From positions 6,837,001 to 6,901,000 of the forward strand of contig NZ_CP109446.1 of NCBI RefSeq assembly GCF_036227265.1: a DNA stretch of 64,000 bases. The letters run 5' to 3'. The stretch comes from Streptomyces sp. NBC_01476. Its GTDB lineage: Bacteria > Actinomycetota > Actinomycetes > Streptomycetales > Streptomycetaceae. The notes below the pieces were generated by a model. It saw only the letters and a program-made list of their open reading frames with translations, did no database searches and was not told the DNA's origin. Positions 14,833-24,100 of this stretch are shown here, one piece after another; the first letter of the stretch is position 1, and the number at the start of each line of letters is the position of its first letter. The translations under genes were made by a program, and so were the position numbers.

Positions 14833-17800
14833 CTGCGTGCTCCCTTGCTGTTCGACGTACTGCTGGACGTTCCACTCGACGTGCTGCCCGGCGACGCGGC
14901 CGGCCGGGCGGGGGCCCTTGCCGGCGGGGGCAGCAGGCCCGGCGGGGCGCCTGGCGGCGGCGGCTCGCCCTCCGGTGCCTTCCCGCCGCCGCGCAGGGCA
15001 GCGAAGGACTTCTCCAGGTCTGCCAGGGCCAGGGCGTTCAGGGCGGCGGGGCCGCCGCGCGCCCGAGCGTCGGCGTCGTCCGTGCCCTCCCCGTCCGCGG
15101 TCGGAGGTACGGATTGCTCCGGCTCGGACGCCGACAGCTCCCGCAGCAGCACGGCTGCGGGGGCACCCGGCTCCGCCCGCAGCACCCGGAACCGGGTGCC
15201 GGGCTCGAAGACCACGCGGTCGGGGCGGCCGGGGTCCAGCAGCCGCGTCCGGCGGGCCGTCATCGACCACACCAGGAACAGCACGTCGTCCTCGGGCACG
15301 CGGTACGGCACGGTCGAGGCGCTGCAGAAGGTCCACTCGGTGGCGACCCGTCCCTCCCGGTACCAGCCCAGTTCCGCGGGAGTGGCCGGCGCGTGCAGCA
15401 GGGCGGCGCCGCGGTACGAGGGAAGCCGCCGCAGGCCCGAGGCCACGCACCGGGCGAGGGGTATGTGCGGTCCCGCGGTCGCACTGCGCACGGCGGCGTC
15501 CACCTGCGCGTGGTCGCCGCCGAGGTAGAGGCGCACGGCGACCAGGTCCGTGAGCGTGTCCGCGCCCTCCTCGCGCGAACCCGAGCGGAGTCCCGGGGAC
15601 TCCGACATCACCCGTGAGACGGAGCCGGCCAGGGCGCCGAACTGGTTGCTGAAGGTCTTGCGCAGCCAGGCGCGCTCCTTGTCCAGGCCGCGCCCGGAGG
15701 GCACGGCGGTGGCGCCAGCGGAGGGGACGGGCTGTACGCGGACGCCGGTGTCCCCGGCAGGATGGTGCGCCCCGGATCCCGCGGGATGCGGGTCCCCTTG
15801 GGCCTGCGGGAGTGCCGGGGCTCCCTGCGCGGGCCGGCCGGGGTGCGCGGAGGGCGCGGCTTCCGCGGGAGGGGTGCGCTGTCCTCCGGGCGGTGCCGTC
15901 GGGGTGGGGCTGTCCAGGGACTCCAGGCGTATGCCGATGGGGAGAGCCGGGGCAGCGGGGGTGCCGGCCGCGGGGGTTCCCGGGGCGGTGCGGGGTGCCG
16001 CGGTTCCGGGCGGGGGAGATGGGGCCGTTCCCGCCGCGGTGGTGGTAGGTGTGGGGGTTTCCGCGGTTCGTTCCGTGGCGGCGCCCGGGATCCGGGGTGG
16101 TACGGGGGCCGCGGGCGCGTCGATGCCTGCCGGTTGCTGCGGGCCGGCCGTCGGGGCGCTCCTGTCCGCTCCGGGTGCGGTGGGGGCCGTGGGTGCAGCG
16201 GGTGCGGCCGGGTTCGCGGCCGGGAGCGGTTCGAACGGGGCTGCCGTCTCGGTGAGTCGGGGGAGCCGGGCCGGAGATGGGCCGGGCGTGCCGGACCCCG
16301 CCCCCTGCGGTGGCGCGGGAGGCGGGGCGGAGTCCGGTGCGGGGACGGGCGTCTTCCCGGGTGGGTGCCGGGGGTCGTGGTCGGGCGGTGCCGGGCGGAC
16401 GTAGGGCTCCGCCGGGGGAGGGGTGTGCGCGGGCACGGGCGCCGGGGGCCCGGCGCGGCCGGCCGGTGTCGGGTGCGGGGGTCCGGGGTCGGGGCCCGAG
16501 GCGGAAGTACCCGGCTGGTCCGAACCGTTCGCGGTCAAGGTGGGTGAGGTGTCCGTCTGCGGGGGTCCGGCCTGGTCGGGCCCGGGATGCTCCGGGGGCG
16601 GACCCTGCGCTTCGGCCAGGCGGACGTATGGCGGCTGCGCCGGTGCCAGGCGGGCCGCATCCGTCGGCACCTGCGTGGGCTGCGTGCGGCCTCCCGCCCG
16701 CGGCATGCCCGTTTCGTCCAGGTGGCCGTGGGCCGGGGGCGGCACCGCCGCCGGGGCCGGGGACCACCACTGCGGGTCGCTCCAGCCCAGCGCCACGCCC
16801 GGCGCGTCCGCAGGGGCCACCCGGAACGCGTCGCGCAGCGTCGGGTCGAGCTGGCGGAGCATGTCCTCGGCAAGACCGCGCAGCAGATCGCCCGTTGCCG
16901 GTGTGCTCCGGTCGTACAGGATCACCGCCCGGCCCGGCGCCGCCGTCACTCGGCGGACCCCGTCGCCGCCCGCCGGCTCGGCCGGCGGGCGCAGCCACAG
17001 CCCGCTCTGCACCACCTCCAGCACCGTGCCATGGCCGTACGCGAAGACCCGGCCGGTCTCCTCGGCCGCCCCCGTGACCGGGGACCGCACGCCGAGCAGC
17101 GCCGGCGGCGGCGGAGTGCCACCCGCCGCCGGGAAGTACACCACCTCGCCCGCGAACGGCCGCCACGCGGCCGTCCCGTCGTGGTTCGGCACCTCGACGT
17201 ACTGCGCCTGCCCGGCCACCGGCGGCAGCGCGGGCAGCCCCGTGTAGAAGACGACCTGATCGCCTGTGCCGTCCGCCAGCCCCTGGCCCAGCGAGTCGAC
17301 CCCGGCCGGCAGCGTCACCGGGCCCAGTTGGAGGAAGCGCACCCAGCGCCGCGCCGAGGGCAGCACGCTGTGCCACACCCGCAGCGCGTCCGGCAGCTCC
17401 ACCGGTGGGCCGCCGGGGCTGCCCAGCACCGCGGTCAGCACATCGACGCTCCCCGCGACGCGGTCCACCAGCCAGGGCTTGCCCCCGTCCGGATCCGCCG
17501 GGTGCCCGCGCAGCCAGATGCCGCTCGCCGTCGGCTCCACCACCGCGTGCGCCGCCGTGCTCCACGGCCGGTCCGCGACCGCGTACTCCCAGGCCGGCTT
17601 CGGGAAACGGCGCGAGTCGTAGGCCGCCGCGCGCTTCGGCCGGTGCCGCAGCCATCCCGCGCCCGCGTCGTGCGGCACGAAGAGGCCGCCGCCGGGCACC
17701 GTCCGTACCGCCCCATCGGGCGCCAGCACCGTACAACCCAGCCGGTCGGCCGCGGCCTGTCCGAACGCGCGCACCTGCGGCGGCACCGCCCGGCTGAAGA

Positions 17801-18050
17801 CGATCCGCACCCCGTTCGGCCCTCCGGGCAGTGCCTTGGGCACAGCCTCCCACTCCCGGCGGTCGGCCCCCGGCGGCAGGTCCACAACGACCAACTGGTG
17901 CTGCGGGTCCGGCGCCAGCGCCCGGGTGAAGGCGACCACCTCCGGATCCGGATCGCCCTTGCGGTGCACCAGCAGGGCGTGCCCCAGCGGCCGGACCCGC
18001 AGCCCCGCCCGAGCACCGGACATGGCACTGCTGTCGAGACGCATCCTCAT
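14829..18050 (-). CDS. Type VII locus protein with degenerate ADP-ribosyltransferase-like C-terminal domain (1073 aa)
   Basis: The N-terminal about 350 residues are paralogous to the divergent accessory protein at 1340-3367. The middle about 400 residues are Pro/Ala/Thr/Gly-rich and disordered. The last about 250 residues resemble the ART fold: SYRGAALLH (R motif), WTFCSASTVPYRV (STS-like), DDVLFLVWSM, and VVFEPGTRFRVL, which matches the EVLFxPGTxFxV signature of the group. The preceding catalytic ExE is missing (GRPDRVVF), so enzymatic activity is unlikely. The ATG at 18050 overlaps the eccB stop (ATGA), and its own stop overlaps the eccA-like start (GTGA). No membrane helix is seen, so it is not a classical EccE. 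Function unknown. Confidence 0.75.
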   Translation of the reverse strand: MRMRLDSSAMSGARAGLRVRPLGHALLVHRKGDPDPEVVAFTRALAPDPQHQLVVVDLPPGADRREWEAVPKALPGGPNGVRIVFSRAVPPQVRAFGQAAADRLGCTVLAPDGAVRTVPGGGLFVPHDAGAGWLRHRPKRAAAYDSRRFPKPAWEYAVADRPWSTAAHAVVEPTASGIWLRGHPADPDGGKPWLVDRVAGSVDVLTAVLGSPGGPPVELPDALRVWHSVLPSARRWVRFLQLGPVTLPAGVDSLGQGLADGTGDQVVFYTGLPALPPVAGQAQYVEVPNHDGTAAWRPFAGEVVYFPAAGGTPPPPALLGVRSPVTGAAEETGRVFAYGHGTVLEVVQSGLWLRPPAEPAGGDGVRRVTAAPGRAVILYDRSTPATGDLLRGLAEDMLRQLDPTLRDAFRVAPADAPGVALGWSDPQWWSPAPAAVPPPAHGHLDETGMPRAGGRTQPTQVPTDAARLAPAQPPYVRLAEAQGPPPEHPGPDQAGPPQTDTSPTLTANGSDQPGTSASGPDPGPPHPTPAGRAGPPAPVPAHTPPPAEPYVRPAPPDHDPRHPPGKTPVPAPDSAPPPAPPQGAGSGTPGPSPARLPRLTETAAPFEPLPAANPAAPAAPTAPTAPGADRSAPTAGPQQPAGIDAPAAPVPPRIPGAATERTAETPTPTTTAAGTAPSPPPGTAAPRTAPGTPAAGTPAAPALPIGIRLESLDSPTPTAPPGGQRTPPAEAAPSAHPGRPAQGAPALPQAQGDPHPAGSGAHHPAGDTGVRVQPVPSAGATAVPSGRGLDKERAWLRKTFSNQFGALAGSVSRVMSESPGLRSGSREEGADTLTDLVAVRLYLGGDHAQVDAAVRSATAGPHIPLARCVASGLRRLPSYRGAALLHAPATPAELGWYREGRVATEWTFCSASTVPYRVPEDDVLFLVWSMTARRTRLLDPGRPDRVVFEPGTRFRVLRAEPGAPAAVLLRELSASEPEQSVPPTADGEGTDDADARARGGPAALNALALADLEKSFAALRGGGKAPEGEPPPPGAPPGLLPPPARAPARPAASPGSTSSGTSSSTSNSKGARR

Positions 18051-19618
18051 CGGCGCTTCCCGCCCTTCCCGTCGTCCGCGGTCCCGTGGCGGGCCGGGCC
18101 GTTCGCCGGTTCCACGCCGGCGCCCGGCGGCGCGGTCGCGGGTCCACGGGGAGGACCGGCGTACACGGCCGCCACGACCCCGCGCACATCTCCTCCGTAC
18201 GACGACTGCGACGCCTTCCCCGGTACCGCCGGGAGGATCACCGAACTCCGCGTTGCCGCCGTGCCGTTCGTGCCCGCGACCGGTGCGGACGACGCCGGGG
18301 CGTCGGCCGCCGCCGTTTCGGCGTCCAGGACCGGCCCTCGCCGCAGGAGCGCCATCACGTCCTCCGGCATCGCAGTGGACGGGCCGCTCAGGCGCAGCGC
18401 CGGGGCGGCGCCCGTGTCGCCGAGCGAGTAGAGGATGCCCTGGTCGTCCACCAGGTAGGACCGCGAGTTGCGGTTCCCGGCCCTGATCTGGTCCTGGTCG
18501 AGCACGAGCAGGCCGTGGCCCGGCGGGACCAGCACCCGCCGGGTGGTCGTGCCGGCCGTGCCGTACTCCAGGATGGTCTGCATGCTGAGCTGTGCGCCGC
18601 TGGGGATCTGACGCAGGCACAGGGCCGCCCCGCCGGTGCGGGCCTGCGGGGCGTGCAGCAGATTGGGCAGATCGCTGCCGGGCAGGCCGGTCGGGGAGAC
18701 CGGGGAGGCGGCGACCGCGGTCGCGTCCACCGTGCGCACGGCACCCGCGCCCGGCCGGGCGGCCAGCAATGCCGCCTGTGTGGCCGTCACGGGCGCGATG
18801 CCGTCGCTGAGCATGACGTAGGTGTGGCCGCCCGCGTCGGCCGGGGTGCGGAAGAGCTGCCCCACCCTCACCGCCTCGCCCGCGACCGTGCCCGCGGCCC
18901 GGCCGGCCTGCGGGACAGTGGGCGCGGCCAGCGCCGGGCCGGTGGGCACGCGCGCCAGCCAGCTGTCGGGGGCAGCCAGCTGCTCCCCGCCGTCGAGGCC
19001 GAGCGCGATCAGCACCGAGCTGTCCGGCACCGGGTACTTCACGCTCTGGTAGAGCACATAGCGCGTGCCGCGCCCGGAGGTGAGCACGGCCTGCGCGCCC
19101 GCGGGCACCTTCGCCATGTGCGCCGGCGCCAGGTCCAGCACCTCGCCCAGGCCACCGGGCCGCAGGCAGCGCGCCCAGCCGCCGGAGAGCACGTCGCCGG
19201 CCGCGGGCAGTGAGTCCGGGGCGTCAGGGATGCCGACCGGGCCGCCGTGCGGAACCTCCGACAGCACGCCGCGCGAGACGGTGCGCACCGTGCCGGAGGA
19301 CCCGGTGAGCAGCAGCGCGGAGGCATAGTTGAGCACCGGCCGCAGGCTGCCGTCGACCATCAGGTAGCGGTTGCCGGTCTCCTTCTCCACGATGATCGAG
19401 CCCGGCTGCCGCCAGGTGTCCTTCTGCACCGGCTTGATCAGCCCATAGACGCCGAAACCGGCGCAGAGCAGGACGACCAGCAGCACACCGAAGTACGTGC
19501 CGAGGGTGCCACGCCGGGTGGGTCCGGTGCCGCGGCCGGGGTCGCCGGTGACCAGTGCGGTGGCCATCCGGCCGACGGCGAACTGGTACGCCTGAAGATG
19601 ATCGCGTCGGGTCTGCAC
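18047..19618 (-). CDS. eccB: EccB, type VII secretion core protein
   Basis: A 523-residue protein with the hallmarks of EccB: cytoplasmic start MQTRRDHLQAYQFAVGRMATAL, one transmembrane helix at about 40-62 (GTYFGVLLVVLLCAGFGVYGL), then an extracytoplasmic repeat domain beginning KPVQKDTWRQPGSIIVEKETGNRY. Two cysteines (in GWARCLRP and GAALCLRQ) could form the conserved disulfide. Family length is about 480-520. EccB is part of the hexameric membrane complex with EccC and EccD. GTG start (19618-19616) follows GAGAG and lies 15 bp past the eccD stop. The Pro/Gly-rich tail after about residue 430 is longer than usual. Confidence 0.95.
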   Translation of the reverse strand: MQTRRDHLQAYQFAVGRMATALVTGDPGRGTGPTRRGTLGTYFGVLLVVLLCAGFGVYGLIKPVQKDTWRQPGSIIVEKETGNRYLMVDGSLRPVLNYASALLLTGSSGTVRTVSRGVLSEVPHGGPVGIPDAPDSLPAAGDVLSGGWARCLRPGGLGEVLDLAPAHMAKVPAGAQAVLTSGRGTRYVLYQSVKYPVPDSSVLIALGLDGGEQLAAPDSWLARVPTGPALAAPTVPQAGRAAGTVAGEAVRVGQLFRTPADAGGHTYVMLSDGIAPVTATQAALLAARPGAGAVRTVDATAVAASPVSPTGLPGSDLPNLLHAPQARTGGAALCLRQIPSGAQLSMQTILEYGTAGTTTRRVLVPPGHGLLVLDQDQIRAGNRNSRSYLVDDQGILYSLGDTGAAPALRLSGPSTAMPEDVMALLRRGPVLDAETAAADAPASSAPVAGTNGTAATRSSVILPAVPGKASQSSYGGDVRGVVAAVYAGPPRGPATAPPGAGVEPANGPARHGTADDGKGGKRR

Positions 19619-19633
19619 GTGCGCCGCTCTCTC

Positions 19634-21022
19634 TTAGGCCAGGCCGCGGATGTGGCTGTAGGTGTGGACCACCTGGAACAGCAGTGGCACCAGCGCGATG
19701 GTGGTGACCCACTCGCTGATGTCGCCGAGGTGGCCCCAGATCGGCAGCAGCCTGCCGCCCGGCAGCCGTTCGGCGGCCACCAGCAGGCCCGCGGCGGTGA
19801 GCAGCAGGCCGGCGAGCACCGCCAGGCGCACCCCGGTGCCGTGCGGCGCGGCGGTCAGCAGCGCGACGGCCACCGGACCGGCCGCGCCGCCGACGGCGGT
19901 GGCCACCCGCTGGACGACGCCGGTCAGTTCGCGGGCCCGGAGCAGTACCGCGGTACCGAACACCAGCGGCAGTACCCAGCCGGTCCAGTCGCCGCGGTGG
20001 GCCACCAGCCACCAGGTGGCGAGGTAGAAGGCGGCCGAGGCGAGGGCGAGAGTGTCCAGCAGGACGCTGGCCACCGCGGTCCGTGTCCGCAGCCGCTCCT
20101 CGGGCTGCGGATCGATGTCCTGCTGCAACTCGTCGGTGTTGTGCGGCAGCTGGGGGGCGCGCAGCCGGGCAAGGCGCAGCGCGGTCCGCGGCCCGAGGTG
20201 GCCGAGCAGGAACAGCACACCGGCCGTCATGGCGGCCGCCTGGCCGGCCGAGCAGCCGGCTGCGCCCAGCCCGCAGGCGCCCGCGGCGGCCACGCCGAGC
20301 AGCAGCACCGAGCCGGGCAGCGCGGGCGGCACCGCGCGCAGTGCCAGCAGCGCGCCGGCCACCAGGAGCGTCCAGGCGCCGGCGAGCAGCACAGCGGCGG
20401 TACCGATACGGAAGCCGCCGTGGGAGTCGCTCGGGGTGACCAGGCCGGTCAGGACGCCGAAAGCGAGCGCGCCGGCGGCGGCGACGAGCGCGCAGGCGGG
20501 GTGGGTGCCGAGGCGGCGGGCGGTCACGCTGCCCGCGGCCAGCAGAACGGCCGCGGTGCCGGCCGCGGATGCCGCAGCCGCACCGGGTCCCGCGGCCAGC
20601 AGCCCGGCGGCGAGCACCAGCAGCGCGAGTCCCGCGCCGGCCAGGGCCAAGACGCGGGTGGCGGTGGGGCTCCAGCGGCCCGGCCGGCCGCTGACGACGT
20701 GGGCGACGCCGTCGGCGACGTCGTCGAAGTGCAGAGCGGGCAGCGCCTCTTCCGCGGCCCGCAGCCACAGCACGTCGCCGTGGCGCAGGCCGAGGGTCTG
20801 CGGGGTGCCGTCGGGGTCGACGGGTTCCTCGCCAAGCCGCTGGAGCACCCAGGTGCGGCCCTCGCCGTCCGGCATGCCGGCGTGCCGGAGCAGTACCGGC
20901 AGGAGCGCGGCGATCGGCAGGGTCACCGGCACCGCCAGGTCGGAACGGCCGGCCGGGCCGTCCACGGTGATGCGGCAGACATCGGCGGTCGGCGCCGGTG
21001 GTGGGGGCGTTGATGTCGTCAA
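19634..21022 (-). CDS. eccD: EccD, multi-spanning type VII secretion membrane protein
   Basis: It has an N-terminal ubiquitin-like domain (DVCRITVDGPAGRSDLAVPVTLPIAALLPVLLRHAG…) followed by about eleven hydrophobic helices, the standard EccD plan (about 460-500 residues). EccD forms the membrane vestibule of the ESX complex. I choose TTG 21022 because GGAG lies 6 bp before it. A GTG at 21067 would add 15 Pro-rich residues over a run of about eleven G bases and has no obvious ribosome site. It sits between eccC and eccB on the same strand. Confidence 0.93.
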   Translation of the reverse strand: MTTSTPPPPAPTADVCRITVDGPAGRSDLAVPVTLPIAALLPVLLRHAGMPDGEGRTWVLQRLGEEPVDPDGTPQTLGLRHGDVLWLRAAEEALPALHFDDVADGVAHVVSGRPGRWSPTATRVLALAGAGLALLVLAAGLLAAGPGAAAASAAGTAAVLLAAGSVTARRLGTHPACALVAAAGALAFGVLTGLVTPSDSHGGFRIGTAAVLLAGAWTLLVAGALLALRAVPPALPGSVLLLGVAAAGACGLGAAGCSAGQAAAMTAGVLFLLGHLGPRTALRLARLRAPQLPHNTDELQQDIDPQPEERLRTRTAVASVLLDTLALASAAFYLATWWLVAHRGDWTGWVLPLVFGTAVLLRARELTGVVQRVATAVGGAAGPVAVALLTAAPHGTGVRLAVLAGLLLTAAGLLVAAERLPGGRLLPIWGHLGDISEWVTTIALVPLLFQVVHTYSHIRGLA

Positions 21023-21151
21023 GGGACGCTCCAGCGGGGGGGGGGGGCTCGGTACGCCGCGGCCCACTGGTGGGGCGGGTCCGCGGCGACGACAGGAGGG
21101 GGTGCGGGGGGCTTTGCGGGCTGGTCGGGGGCTGACGGTTCCGGCGGAATG

Positions 21152-24100
21152 TCAGGCGGGGGACACCATGCCGGTGTGAACCAGGCCGACCGAGCGGCGA
21201 GTGACGAGCTGGGCGCGTCCCGGCGGCAGCGTGCGCGGCTTGGCCTCGCCGAGGAACTTGCCCTCCTCGCGCGGATACGAGAAGAGCAGCGCCGGATTGC
21301 CCAGCTCCCACAGCCGGCGCAGCACCGGGTCCATCATGGCCCGCCCGGCGCCCGAGGCGCTGCGCGCGACCACCAGGTGCAGGCCGATGTGCAGGCCCTG
21401 CGCCAGCAGCGGTACCAGCGGCGCCATGGGGGAGGGGGCCCCGGGCATGCCGCCGAACAGATCGTAGTCGTCGATGAGCAGGAACAGCCGCGGGCCGTGC
21501 CACCAGTCGCGCAGGGCCAGTTGCTCAGGACTGATATCCGGTCCGGGCAGGCGCTTGCTCACCGAGGTGGCGGCGGACTGGGCGAGCTGGCTCAGGCCGT
21601 CGCCGTCCACCGCGTAGCCGACCCGGTACGCCTCGGGAATCTCCCGCAGCAGGCCGCGCCCCGGGTCGGCGGCCAGGATGCGGGCCTCGTCGGAGGTGTA
21701 GCGGGAGAGGATGCCGCGGACGACCAGCCGCAGCATGTTGGTCTTGCCGGTCTCACCGTCGCCGAGGACGGTCAGGTGCGGGGTGCTGCCGAAGTCGTGC
21801 CAGGTGGGGGCGAGCCGCTGCTCGTCCAGGCCCAGGCACAGCCGCAGGTCGGGGAGGTCGGCGGGCGGCGAGGGCAGCCGGTCGGCGGGAAGCCGGGCTG
21901 GCAGCAGCCGTACCTCGGGAGCGCGCGGGCCGTTCCAGAAGGTGTCGATCTCAGCCACTGCGGACTTGGTGGCCGCGGTCAGGTCGTCGGCGCCGGACCA
22001 GCCATCGATGCGGGGCAGCGCGGACAGGAAGTGGTGGCCGGAGGAGACCAGGCCGCGGCCGGGCCGGTGGGGCACGGTCGCCGCGGTGCGGGTGCCGACC
22101 TCGGACTCCATCGCGTCGCCGAGCCGCAGCTCCAGCTTGGTGCCCAGCAGGTCGCGCAGCCGCGGCCGGATCTCCGACCAGCGCACCGCCGAGGCAACTA
22201 CGTGCACGCCGAACGCCAGCCCGCGGGCGGCGATGTCGAGGACGACCGGCTCCAGCTCCTCGTACTCCGAGCGCAGTGTGGCCCAGCCGTCGACGACCAG
22301 GAACACGTCGCCATACGGGTCCTGCACGGTGCCGGCCGCGCGCTGAGCGCGGTAGGCGGCCATGGACTCCAGGCCGCGGGCGGCGAAGTCCTGCTCTCGG
22401 CGCTCCAGCAGCTGGCCGATCTCGGCGATGGTGCGCAGCACCCGGTCCCGGTCCAGCCGCCCGGCGATCGACCCGACGTGCGGCAGGCTCGCGGTGGAGA
22501 CCAGGCCACCCCCGAAGTCCAGGCAGTAGAACTGCACTTCTTGCGGGGTGCAGGTCAGGGCGAGGGAGAGCATCAGGGTGCGCAGCAGCGTGGACTTGCC
22601 GGTCTGCGGGGCACCCACCAGACCCAGGTGCCCGTCCGGCCCGGACAGGTCGGCCACCAGCAGCTCGCGGGCCTGCTCGTACGGGCGGTCCACCGTGCCC
22701 AGCGGCACCCGGGACAGCGGCGCCCCGCGGTGGCCGGCCGCGCTCATGCCGTGTATTGGGTCGGGCACGATGCCCGGCAGCAGCTCGTCCAGGCTCGGGG
22801 ATTCGTTCAGCGGCGGCAGCCACACCTGGCGGGCCGGCGGCCCGCTGCCCTCCAGCCGGCGTACCAGCAGCTCCAGCAGGGTCTCGTCGTCCGTGCCGGG
22901 CTCCTGCGGTCCGTCGGCGGGCTCCGGCACGGCGGCCGGCTGCGGTTGCTCGGCCGGGCGCGACGGGCCGAGCCGGCCCAGGCCGAAGAGCGCGATCTCG
23001 CCGACCGGGTCGAGCCCCGCCGTCTGCTCGCCGGGAGCCGGCGGGGCGGGCGCGGGACCGGAGACGTAGGCAGCCTTGAAGCGCACCAGGTTGGTGGTGT
23101 CCACCTTCAGGTAGCCGTTGCCCGGCGCCGAGGGCAGCTCGTAGGCATTGGCGACGCCGATGACGCTGCGGGACTCCATCGCGGAGAAGGTGCGCAGCGC
23201 GATCCGGTACGACAGGTGGCCCTCGACCTTGTGGATGCGGCCCTCGTCCAGCCGCTGCGAGGCGAGCAGCAGGTGCACCCCGAGGCTGCGGCCCAGCCGT
23301 CCGATGGACACGAACAGGTCCACGAACTCCGGTTTGGAGGCGAGCAGTTCGGAGAACTCGTCGACGATGATCAGCAGCGAGGGCAGCGGGGTCAGGCCGC
23401 TGGCGCCCGACAGGCGGGCCTTTTCGTAGTCGAACAGCGAGGAGTAGCCGGCCGAGCGCAGCAGCTCCTGGCGGCGGACCATCTCGCCGTTGATGGAGTC
23501 GCGCATCCGGTCCACCAGGTGGATCTCGTCGGCGAGGTTGGTGATGACCGCGGAGGTGTGCGGCAGGCGTTCCATGTTGAGGAACGAGGCGCCCCCCTTG
23601 AAGTCGATCAGCACGAGGTTGAGCACCTCGGAGGAATGCGTCGCGGCCAGGCCGGTGACCAGGGTGCGCAGCAGCTCACTCTTGCCGGAGCCGGTGGCGC
23701 CGATGAGCAGGCCGTGCGGGCCCATGCCGCCCTGCGCGGACTCCTTCAGGTCCAGCTCGACCACCTCGCCGTCCTCGGTGACGCCGAGCGGCACCTTCAG
23801 CCGGGCGGCCTGCGCCTGCCGCGGCCGCCAGGAGGTGGCCAGGTCGAAGGTGTAGGGGTCGCGCAGGCCGAGCAGGGCGGTCAGCTCGAAGTCGGAGTCC
23901 AGGGAGCGGTCGACCAGGTCGATGGAGCCGCTGGTGCGCTGCGGGGCGAGCGCGCGAGCCAGAGTCTCGGCGGCGCCGCGGCTGAAGGAGTCGGCGGCCA
24001 CGGTGGCGGTGCCCTCGCCGGAGGGGTACTCGGCCTCACAGTCGCGCATCGTCAGCCGCAGCACCTTCTCACCGCCCGGCAGCACACCGGTGGCGTCCAG

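Noticed and set aside
14833-18189. N-terminal extension of the EccA-like frame through the whole preceding gene
   Set aside because: This part is out of phase with the ART-like gene and is Arg/Gly/Pro noise; the GTG at 14832 with AAGGGAG and the GTGA overlap explains the real start.
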